From Colius striatus (Eukaryota > Chordata > Aves > Coliiformes > Coliidae), in contig NC_084771.1 in assembly GCF_028858725.1 (NCBI RefSeq), forward strand, positions 7,964,915-8,028,914: a DNA stretch of 64,000 bases, given 5' to 3'. The notes beneath the pieces are model-generated. The model did not search any database and was not told the DNA's origin. It saw nothing but the letters and a program-made list of their open reading frames with translations. The position numbers were made by a program, and so were the translations under genes. Shown here in pieces: positions 11,601 through 20,500 of this stretch. Numbering within the stretch: position 1 is the first letter of the stretch; the number at the start of each line of letters is the position of its first letter.

Positions 11601-12036
11601 GGGCTCTGCCCGTTACCGGCGGCCCCGCGGGCCGGGCTCAGCCCGTTACCGGCGCCCCCGCGGGCTGGGCCGGTTTCTCAGGGCCGCATCCTTGCAGAGC
11701 GATGAGAGGCGGCTGAGGATGGAACCCCTGCCTCGTCCCGCCGATTGCTCCAGTTCTGGGGAGGAAACCCCCGCCCCCAGCCCCGGGAGGACGCGCTGCC
11801 CCGTCCCGCCCGGAGCCGCGGCCCTTACTGTAGGCGAACTCCAGCATCTGGTTGATGACCCGAGGCTCGTACTCCGTGATGCCCATGTCCTTGAGGATCT
11901 GCGCCATCACCTGCGCGGCGACAGGCCCCGCTCAGCTCCGCCCCGCCGCACCCCGGCCCCTCCGGCCCCTCCGGCCCGGCCGTACCTGCGCGTCTTTGGG
12001 CGCGCTCTTGGGAGACGCCATCTTCGCCGGCTCCAT
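8528..12036 (-). CDS. TAF9B: TAF9B, TFIID/SAGA-type TAF9-family histone-fold subunit (complete)
   Basis: TAF9-family proteins pair with TAF6 through a histone fold inside TFIID and SAGA-type complexes in the nucleus. Seven coding exons on the minus strand: 11986-12036, 11829-11910, 10840-10976, 10635-10769, 9370-9451, 9014-9124 and 8528-8694. They sum to 765 nt, or 254 aa, close to human TAF9B (about 251) and TAF9 (about 264). The histone fold is at about residues 18-90 ([32 protein letters not shown]), followed by the conserved [26 protein letters not shown] and GQRFTVQIP blocks and an acidic C-terminus ([13 protein letters not shown]). The many introns and the location next to FNDC3C1 argue for TAF9B, although several residues are TAF9-like. 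The start is [10 protein letters not shown]; a second ATG lies five codons in. Confidence 0.92.
9014..9124 (-). CDS. TAF9B: TAF9B coding exon 6
   Basis: (G)[16 protein letters not shown] to QAAKA plus one base. It contains [12 protein letters not shown], matching TAF9 more closely than human TAF9B. Confidence 0.92.
9370..9451 (-). CDS. TAF9B: TAF9B coding exon 5
   Basis: [18 protein letters not shown] to STPTL plus one base. The acceptor is CCACAG. A 19-bp tandem repeat immediately upstream on the transcript offers further AG acceptors. Confidence 0.9.
9471..9531. repeat. 19-bp tandem repeat (about 3.2 copies) abutting TAF9B exon 5
   Basis: Units start at 9471, 9490 and 9509, with a partial copy at 9528 (consensus like gcaacaacagggcctggct). 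On the minus strand each boundary presents TTGCAG. Confidence 0.85.
9990..10365 (+). mobile_element. CR1 LINE fragment (ORF2 C-terminal part)
   Basis: Degenerate frame resembling the end of CR1 reverse transcriptase (read fragments [33 protein letters not shown]), truncated at both ends and lacking the ATTCTATG tail. Lies in TAF9B intron 4. Confidence 0.8.
10428..10500 (-). mobile_element. CR1 3' end remnant
   Basis: Reads agaatcacagag...ggaagggacctctaaagatcat, the reverse complement of the CR1 3' terminus. Confidence 0.85.
10635..10769 (-). CDS. TAF9B: TAF9B coding exon 4 (conserved TAF9 region)
   Basis: 45 codons, [16 protein letters not shown] to RLKSLQKK. Phase 0 at both ends. Confidence 0.95.
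10840..10976 (-). CDS. TAF9B: TAF9B coding exon 3 (histone fold)
   Basis: (R)[18 protein letters not shown] to TSPPPRD. Phase 0 end, donor GTGAGT. Confidence 0.95.
11165..11576 (+). mobile_element. CR1 LINE fragment in TAF9B intron 2
   Basis: Contains the CR1 blocks gaggaaaggctgcggg, gtgagggagccctggccc and aggctgcccagggagg in order, ending near ctcaccatgc. Sense on the plus strand, antisense to TAF9B. Confidence 0.9.
11577..11675. repeat. 33-bp GC-rich minisatellite, three copies, in TAF9B intron 2
   Basis: Units begin at 11577, 11610 and 11643, each opening ccgttaccggcg and containing ccccgcggg. The third copy is slightly diverged. It lies directly beside a CR1 fragment. Confidence 0.9.
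11829..11910 (-). CDS. TAF9B: TAF9B coding exon 2 (histone fold)
   Basis: [16 protein letters not shown] to MLEFAY plus one base. The next exon supplies GG to complete the Arg of the conserved FA(F/Y)RYVTT block. Confidence 0.95.
11986..12036 (-). CDS. TAF9B: TAF9B coding exon 1
   Basis: 17 codons, [17 protein letters not shown]. Phase 0 end, donor GTACGG. It sits in CpG-rich DNA. Confidence 0.9.
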
Positions 12037-12072
12037 CGCTTCCGCTGTGCCTCAGCCGCCGCTTCCGGTCAC
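12037..12072 (-). promoter_or_regulatory. TAF9B: TAF9B core promoter with two ETS-type sites
   Basis: On the minus strand, ACCGGAAGC lies at about 12061-12069 and AGCGGAAGC at about 12037-12045, right before the start codon. GGAA repeats in CpG-rich DNA are typical of housekeeping TATA-less promoters that bind GABP/ELK-type factors. The exact start site was not determined. Confidence 0.6.
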
Positions 12073-12207
12073 GGGGACAGGCGGCCGCGCGCGGCTACGG
12101 CAGCCGGGAGGGGCCGTTCCCGTGGAGACGCGGCCGTCGCCGCGGCCCGGTGCGCTGCCGCCGCCTCCTCCGGGCTGACCCGCCCCAGCGCCCGCCGCCT
12201 TTCCCCA

Positions 12208-12480
12208 TCTGCTGAGCACCCTGGCAGCCCTGGCCTGGCCTCTCTGCAGCCGCTCCCTGTCCCTGTGGGAGCCCAGGCTGGGCACAGGGCTCCCGGTGAG
12301 GCCTCAGCAGGGCGGAGCAGAGGCGCAGCACAACCCGCCAGGCCCGGCTGCCCACGCTCTGCTGGATGCCCCCGGGCTGCCACTGGCTTCCTGCCCACGT
12401 TGCTGGCTCATGGCTGGTTTCTTATCACCCGGCACTGCCAGGTCACTCCCAGCCTGTGCTGGTGATGGGCTTGTTCCTCC
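12208..12480 (-). mobile_element. CR1 LINE fragment next to the TAF9B promoter
   Basis: Aligns by eye with the CR1 copy at 27.3-27.6 kb (shared ctccctgtccct, gaggcctcagcagggc and ttgctggctcatg in the same order). It starts within about 150 bases of the TAF9B 5' end. Confidence 0.8.
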
Positions 12481-12499
12481 CCAGCCGCAGGACTCTGCC

Positions 12500-15350
12500 C
12501 CTGCTGAAATGGCTTCATGGCAGCCCACCTTCCCCTCTGTGCCAGTGCAAATGGCCACGGACACACAGGGGTTCCTGTGACCTCCCCATCCCAAGGAGAA
12601 GGTGAGAAACCAGCCTCAGGGAGGGTGCAGTGAGCTCCTCAGCTCCCTTCCCACTTCAGACCAACCTGGGGCACTGGGCTTTCCATTCTGCTTTGTGTTT
12701 TTAAACACCCAATTACCTGTGACACAGAAATCCTGTTAAATAGAAATATTGGTGGGCACAGGCTGTCCCCTGTGGGTTCAGGGAATCGTCTCCTGTCTCC
12801 TGCACTCCATGCAAGTCTCTTCTCTCCCTTTCTGAGACACAACAGAACAACAACGAAAGGTTGTTTCATGGGTTGGAGGGGGATCAGCAGCATTCCAGGA
12901 GAGGCTGCAGTCCTGTGGTCATTAGCTGGGATGGTCCAGATGAAGCAAGGGCTGGAGGAAGACGAGATATCCACAGCAGAGCAGAGATATCCACAGCAGA
13001 GCAGCTGATGTAACGGGGAGGAGAAGCCAAGCTCCTCTGAGAGCAAGGAGAAATAAACAGCTGTTAACTTGTGATCCTTCTGATTCATGCCTGTAAGGCA
13101 TTGCAAAACACCCCAGCAGCAGCAGCAGCAGCAGCCAGGCTCTCCCTCTGCCTCCCTGACCTGCCAAGGAGGATGTTTAATGCCTGGAAGCCATCCACTC
13201 AGCCCACCTGGATGGAAATGCCGCTTCTGAGGCCGCCTCAGCCCCGGGATCTGTGTCCTGCAGGGGCAGCTGGTGGCTGGGGATGTGGGGGGCAGAGACA
13301 GAGGAGCTGGGAAGGGGCATCCCCCAGGTGCCAGGGCTGAGGGGCTGGCAGCCAGCGTGTCTCTGCTGAGGCTTCTCTGGCTGGGAGTGCTGTGGCCTTA
13401 CAGTCCAAGTCATTTGACTTTCATGAGTCAGAGCATGTTACACAGAAACACCCCGCCAGGAGGGAACAGAGGATGAATTCCAGACGCTGACCTTAGACAA
13501 CAAACAAAACCCCATTTTTTTCCCTCCCCTTGCTTTAGGGAAGAGGGGGAGGGAAGTTCTTCCACCAGGGACTGCATGTGGGCTGTGGATCCGGCTCAAC
13601 CTTGGCCTCCAGCCCTCCAGCTGACTGCTGTCCCTGATATTTATTCTCCATGCAGTTAAAGATACTTTGTACTGCCAAGGGGCTCTACGTTTGCCCCCTA
13701 AAGCAGGCAAACACTCCTCTGTGTCCCCCCCAGCCTCCTGTCTATGCTGCAACAGCCATCCCCACCAGCCAAGCTGCACAGGGGTGACTCTCCAGGCTGA
13801 GCAGCAAGAGCTGCATTTCTGCCTGGAAACCAGTGGTGGTGAGCAGGAGAAGAGCCAGTTTCCACAGGGGAGACATTCAGCCACAAAGCCACAAAAGCCT
13901 TCTGTGCAGACAGCTGAGCTGGAGCAGCTCTGCCTGGCCCTGAAAACTTCCTCCCCAGCAGCAGCCCTGAGGGCACAGCCATGCTGTGAGTGGCTGCCTG
14001 AGGGAAGAGCAACCCCCTCCATCTCTGCACAGACACTGGGGCTTCTTCCAGCCTCAGGAAACTGGCTCACAGCATGGCCAGGCTCAGACTCCTCCATCTG
14101 CTGAACCAGGGACAGCTGCGTCCCAGCTGGGAGGGTGAGCACCCTCCAGCTCAGCTCTGCTCAGGGGGTGGTGGTGAAATCACCAGCACAGAGCCAGGCC
14201 TCGGGAGTGTCTTCCTAGGTGGGTTCTGTTGAAGTGTTTAAGGTGCAGCAAAGCCAAGCCCTGGCACACAGTCTGGTTTGCACTGTTTGAGGCGTTCTGG
14301 TGCCTAAATTATCTCTTGGATGAAATCCCACACAGACAGCACTTCTGCCCCTTGGAAATGCAGCAGAAGCTCCCTGATGTTAAACCGAGGGGTCCATCAA
14401 CACAACAGTGACTGTGCTCAGCACTGACCTGTGAGCCCAAACCCCACACTGCTTCACTCTACGAAACACTGGCTTTTGAATAGTCCTCCAGACAAGAAAA
14501 GCTGCAGAGAGCAGGGCTCTGAGGAGAAGGGAGAGGGTTTATTCCACAGCAGCCACCCTGCTGGCCTCTGCCAGCACCCCAGTTCCCAGCCTCAAGAGGG
14601 ATTTTGAGGCCTGTGGCTGGGCTGCTGTGCTGGCCCCGTGTCCCCTCACCTCATCTGCCCTGGTGCCTTCCAGCTCCTGGTCTCTGATCTGTTCTGAAGT
14701 GGAAAGTAAATCAAGGCTAAGTGTCAGACTGTCTCATTTTGAAGACTGATGGCTGAATAGAGGGCTTCCCTGTCCTCTCTTGATGGTGTCATTAAAGCAC
14801 TGTCAGGGGAAATGTCTCCCTGGGTGGCATCTGCAGGGGAGGAGCTCAGCTGAGACAGGCCCTAAATAAACACAGAAGCATGGAAAACTCTGTCAGTGGC
14901 CCAAATGGGCTGAGCACATTTGCAGCAGCAAAGGACTGTTCTCCCCAGCCTGGCACTGACTCACTGTGAAGGCAGTGCCTTCTTCCTCAAGGCCCATTCA
15001 CCCCTCGCCTTCCCCGAGTTGCTTCCCTCATTTCCTGCCTTCTACTTCGTTCTTTATTCAACCTCCACACAGCTTTCTGCAGTCAGACCCCAGCTCTGTG
15101 GGATGAACCAGTGCTCACCTGTGGAGCCCCTCAGCACGGACCAGGGACAAGCTCCAGCCATGGCAGGGTGAGGAGAGCAGGGTTTGCCCATGCAGCAGCA
15201 GCTCAGGGGCTGAGCCAGGGCCTCAGGAACCAGCCCTGCTCCCTCCCTGGGCTCACAGAGCCCCTGCAAGAAGCAGCTTCCCACAAGTGAGGTCTCGGTG
15301 ACACTTGTCACCCACACAAAGCACAACACAGCCACGCTGGGGTCAGATCT
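12500..15350. other. intergenic region between TAF9B 5' end and FNDC3C1 3' end
   Basis: No exon with consistent splice sites and protein character was found. It holds a 20-bp direct duplication at about 12964-13004 (agatatccacagcagagc twice), a (CAG)7 run at 13114-13134 and generic GC-rich sequence. Long overlapping open frames on both strands at 13.4-14.1 kb look like chance frames. Confidence 0.6.
13114..13134. repeat. (CAG)7 microsatellite
   Basis: Seven uninterrupted CAG units in intergenic DNA. Confidence 0.9.
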
Positions 15351-17192
15351 GAATACATCTGCATCATTTATTGGCTGTATTAAATATATTATCTATTTGA
15401 TAGTTACAATTTAGTAATACAATGCATGGCAACTTTAACATAAGTCTGAAATACCTCAAAATGACAAATACAAGGAGACTGAAGACGGAGCCAACAGGTT
15501 AATGCCACGAGGGAGCCCGGCCCGAGCCAGGGCTGGGCTGCAGCAGCAGCTTTTGCCCCAGGCTCTCTGGAAAGGTGACGGTTTTGTGGCCATTACAGGA
15601 GATCTTTCACCCTTTCAGGAGTGGCAACTCGGTAGTATTGAACTCTGCAATCCCCATTTAGCTTTTTAAAATGATCAGGAGTATTATTGCCCAGTGAAGC
15701 CTCCACAAGCCTCGTTCCGAGGGTTACAGGAACAACCCTTTGGCAAGCGAGGTTTGCTGGAGGCAGTCTGATCTGCTAAAAGCAGGCTAATGAAGAGAAG
15801 TAAAAAGACTGTAAACTCTTCTGCAAACTAAAGACTAATATCTGTATAAAACTCTTCCTAAGGCAGGAGGGAGAGATTTCTATGATATAACAGCTGATTA
15901 ACTTAAAGTTCTGCTACAAGTAGAACAATACATTCAAACATACATTGCTTTTCCAGGACTTTTAATCAAAATAAATAGAGTACAAAAGGAAGAGTACATC
16001 TGGAAAGGATTAGTTTCAGATTGCACCAGAAATCTACTGCTGAAGAGTACTGAGTGATACTATGTCACCACTGAGGTGGTTCCCCCCCTCCATCCCAAAC
16101 ACAACGCCTCCAACTGTCACACGACCTCACTCAGCGACTGCCAGAGGAGAAAGAGCCTCAGAAGGGATGGAGGGCTGGAAATAAACAGCCCTTGGCCTGT
16201 GGCAGCCTCACCTCTGCCGTGTGAGTGTGGCTGCCTCCCTGGGGCGGGAGCCGGGCACAAAGGCCGTCCCAGGCCGGGGACGGGCAGCGGGCGCCAGCAG
16301 CCCCCGTGTAGTGCACAGTGTCCACGGAGCAGCCCCAGCCAGCCAGGCCCAGGCTCGGGAAGGTTCATTCCCAGGGAGGAAACGATGGAATGTGGAGCTG
16401 CTGCCCCTGGGGTAGCACGGCCTTTACCACCTTGTCTCGAGGGTGGCTAAAAGAGAGCTCTCTGGGGTACAATTTGGTCGCTGGGGGGACGTCCAAGGGC
16501 ATCCCCAAGCAGGTGGAACTTTGTGTTTTCAGGTTAATAATAGTACAAAAAAGGTTTGCTCAGTTTGAGCCAAATAGTGTAACATTTATCATAAATGCAC
16601 TTGTTTCTCCTTGAAGACGATACCTGTGCTGCTTTTTTTGCTGAAGACACTGTCAAAGATTTCATGAGGAGCACAGGAATTACTTTTCTCTCAGGCACTG
16701 AGAGTGAAATGTGGACGTGGCCAGGGGCTGCTGGCCCCTGCCAGGGCCCTGCCGAGGCCGTAGGGGCACCACAGCCTCCTCCCCTCTGCTCTGCACCGTG
16801 ACCGCAGCCCTACGAACGCTGGGAACCGCTCCTTGGAGACTGCCGAGGAGCCAAAGGACTGCAGTAACATCCCTGCAGCACAGCTTGGCTTTCCTGCTGC
16901 AGTGTGTGTGTGTGCCCGAGGCGCTGCGCGGCTCTGCCTGCGCTGGGAGGGCCTGGCCGGAGCCAGGCGCCGCTCCCGGGCCGGCTGCGGAGAGGAGGAG
17001 CGTGTGCACTAAGGCAGCGATGCTGACCCTGATGGGAGAGGAGGCGGGATCCCCCTTGGTACGGTGCTCGGCGGGAGCTGCCGGCCCAGCCTCGCCCGCG
17101 CCACCCGTGGGACCGTCCGTTTCGATCAGAGCCGCCCGTCGGTACCCGAGACGAGCCCGTGGCCGGGCGGCCCGGCGGCGAGCGGGGCTCCT
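15350..17192 (-). other. FNDC3C1: FNDC3C1 3' UTR
   Basis: About 1.8 kb from the TAG stop (17193-17195) to a minus-strand AATAAA at 15367-15372. The distal part is AT-rich, unlike its flanks, as expected for a UTR. An internal minus-strand ATTAAA at 15961-15966 could be a proximal poly(A) site. Confidence 0.75.
15367..15372 (-). promoter_or_regulatory. FNDC3C1: FNDC3C1 polyadenylation signal AATAAA
   Basis: Canonical hexamer on the minus strand at the distal edge of the AT-rich UTR block. Confidence 0.7.
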
Positions 17193-17513
17193 CTACTTGA
17201 TGACAAAGTACTGAATGACGACGGCGAAGAGGATGGCGACGACGGCGAAGCCGCAGAGCAGCCCAAGGGCGATGAGCCGCTCCTCGCGCAGCGTCTGGCG
17301 GCTCCGCGCCAGCTCCACCGGCTCCGCACGGCCCGGGCACGGCTCCCGGCCCTGCGCCCGCGCCGAGAACACGGTGCTGGGGCTGTAAGGGCCGTACAGC
17401 TCGGCACAGCCGGGCGCCTCCTGGCTCTGGCGGCCGGCGCACACTCGCACCCGGTACTCACAGTTCGTCTGCAGCCCCGAGAGGCGGAAGGAGGGCTCCG
17501 GGCCCTTGTACAC
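17193..17513 (-). CDS. FNDC3C1: FNDC3C1 last coding exon (FN3-9 end, membrane anchor)
   Basis: VYKGPEPSFRLSGLQTNCEYR, an Arg/Pro-rich stretch, then a hydrophobic segment (IALGLLCGFAVVAILF...) and C-terminal QYFVIK, with TAG at 17193-17195. This is the tail-anchor arrangement of the family. Confidence 0.95.
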   Translation of the reverse strand: MYKGPEPSFRLSGLQTNCEYRVRVCAGRQSQEAPGCAELYGPYSPSTVFSARAQGREPCPGRAEPVELARSRQTLREERLIALGLLCGFAVVAILFAVVIQYFVIK

Positions 17514-20500
17514 CTGCCCAGGAGAGAGGGGGTCAGCCTGCAGGCGGTGTGACGCTCCCCACCCGCAGCACGGGGGCTGCACGGGCCCTGCAGAGCTCAC
17601 CCAGCCCAGCCCTGCTAAAGCAGGTTCCCCTCACTCAGGGGGCACAGGAACGTGTCCGGGTGGGGCTGGGAACCTCAAGAGCCAGCATGAGCCAGCAATG
17701 TGCCCTCGTGGGCAGGAAGGCCAAGGGCATCTGGGGGGCAGCAGGGTGAGGGAGGTTCTGCTGCCCCTCTGCTCTGCCCTACTGAGGCCTCATCTGAGTC
17801 CTGTGTCCAGTTCTGGGCTCCCCAGCTGCAGATGGACAGGGAACTGCTGGAGAAAGGCCAGTGCAGGGCCACCAAGATGATCAGGGGATGGGACGTGTGT
17901 GAGGAGGAAAGGCTGCGGGAACTGGGGTTAACTGTAGAAGGCTGAGGGGGTACCTCAGCAACACTTAAAAGTACTCAAAGGGTGGGTGTCAGGAGGATGG
18001 GGCAGCACTTTTTTTCAGTTGCATCCAGTGATAGGACAGGGGGTGATGGGAAGAAACTGGGACACAAGAAGTTCCATTTAAACACAAGGAAAAACTGTTT
18101 CAGTGTTTCAGTGAGGGAGCCCTGGCCCAGGCTGCCCAGGGAGGCTGTGGAGGCTCCTTCTCGGGAAGTTTCCAACCCACCTGGACATGTTCCTGTGTGA
18201 CCTGATCTAGGTGGGAGCTGCTTCTGCAGGGATGTTGGACTGGATGAGCTCTAAAGGTCCCTTCCAACCCCCACCATGCTGGGATTCTACAATTAAGGAG
18301 ACTCCACATTTGGTGCTGGACACCACCTGACATCCCTCCAAATCAGCTTCATGAAGTCTCAGTTTTACTCCAGAAGTCAGAATTCATTCCCTTGTGCAGC
18401 ATCCAATGCTCCTGCTGTGCCCCACACTGACAGACCTGCACTGTGATGCTCATAGTCACTCCCCTGAGGACTCTCAAGCTCAGCCATTTGCTTTTACAGT
18501 AGATGGAAAGGGCCAAGAGGGAAATGAGACTCTGATCTCTGATAACCTTGGCTGCCATGAAGCAGAATGGCAGGACTCTGCTCCGGAAGCTGCCCTGGCC
18601 CATCACAAACCCAAAGTCCCTCTGAGAGCAACTGGCTGAGATGCAGAACAGGCCACACAGTAAACTGAGTCCTTTGGCACAATGAGAAGCCCTCCTGCTA
18701 CCCCACCAAGAGCATTTCAGCTTCACATACAGACATCTCTTTCCAAAGTCAAACCCCCCCTCACGTTCCTGACGTTAAACAGAAGGTTACCTGATCAAAC
18801 TCTCTGCCAGCAGCAAGCTGAAGGATGTAAACAATGGAATCTCCCTTCATCGGCTGCAGAGCTTCCCAGGTGATTTCAAAAGTGTTTTCTTCCAGCTGAT
18901 TTGCTTTGGGTGCTGGAAAAAAGGGTGATTTGTTGGTATTTTGGGAGAAAGAGAACAATGGTCTCTGTACATGTTCTTTTCAATCAGAAGGTCCCAAATC
19001 ACCCATTGCTGCAGTGCCTCGTTTCCAGGGTTAAGGTAGCAGAGAGGCACTGCTTTGGGTGTTCTTACTCTGGCTCAAAGCAGCTTCACTTTTGTACATT
19101 TCCCATTGAAAATGGGACAGTTCTAACACACGACTGGGCAGGAGAAAGCAAAAAGCTCAAGGCTTTTCCAATAACCTTGTTACTAACATGCAGGTAACTT
19201 CCAGGTCATCCCAGGTAACCCTCAGTCAAGTAATTTTTAGCAACTCAGATTTGTTTCAGCCTTTTCTTTGTTATTTTTCATGAGAACTCTAAAATATGAT
19301 CACTATAATGTTTGTAGGCCACGCTTGTCTGTCTTCTTCAAGCTGACAAGACGAGCTTCTGATGTCTAATTCCTGCACAGAGGGCTGAGCATTTTCATAC
19401 CACTGGAGGAAACAGCCTTTCCGTCCCAGTACCTGGTTAGAAAGGTGGCTGAGTCAGCCTGTGCGGGCAACCAGCACCCTGACCTTCAGAATGACCTTCT
19501 CTAATGGTCACCTTTAATGTCTGCAGTGGAAAGTGCAGATCAGAACAAGTATCTGTGTATTTGTTTACCTTTGTGCTGTTGTAACTCATATCTAGTGACA
19601 GACAACCCTGAAAAGTGACTTTCCAGATGAAAAAGGGTAGAAGAAACCCCCAGTGTCAGGGGTGGAGGAGCTGCAGTGCAGGAGCAGCCACATGCTGGTC
19701 CTACACCAGCAGAGACCTTCGTGTAGCAAGACAAAGACCCTCACAGCCAGTTTCTGCTCTCAGTCCCACAAAGGCCCTGGAAAGAGGCTGTGCTGGGGAG
19801 GCTCAGGTTGGAGTCTGCAATCCAGTGGGGAAATGGCTTGCAGAAGCTTCTCACCTTTCAAAGATGCAGGTGGGGACTTAGTTGTAGTGAAAGCATAAAC
19901 TTCAGAAAACCTCCCCTCTCCAGCATCGTTGTAGGCCTGGATCTTAAAGCAGTAGGTAGTGGACTCACTGAGCCGCTGCACCTTGTAGGTGTGACACGGC
20001 CCGTTGTACACTGTAACAAACCTGTCAGGAAACACACAGCACACACGTCTCAGCTCCTCAGCAAGCATCAGGCTGTGTTTCAGCATCGGGTTGGAACATT
20101 TTTATCTAACTGAAGGACAAAGTGGCAACAGGTTCTGGTGCCTCAGGGTCAGGATGAGTGTGAGGGAGCGTTCCAGCAGCACCACACACCACTCCACGGG
20201 TGGGACACTGACTTCAGCCTCGGGAAGCAGCTCTGGGCACTGAGCTACAGCCACAGGCTACAGCCTGGGCTGCACCACCAAGCTCCCCCTCTGAGCCAAG
20301 GGAATAACCCTGCTCTGTACTAGCCCTGTTGCCATTTCCAGCTCAGCTGGCAACCCACCTGTCCTACAGGAACTGAGAATTTCCAAAGCAGAAGACACCT
20401 GGCCAGACAGGAAGATGCTACAGCACCACTGTTCAAATAGTAACTAGTAAAGAGCAGCTCAACAGCCATTAAGAGCACTTCTGGCTGAAGGATGGGATGA

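Noticed and set aside
13438-14142. 234-codon minus frame and 145-codon plus frame
   Set aside because: Overlapping frames on opposite strands, no family resemblance, no splice-consistent neighbours.
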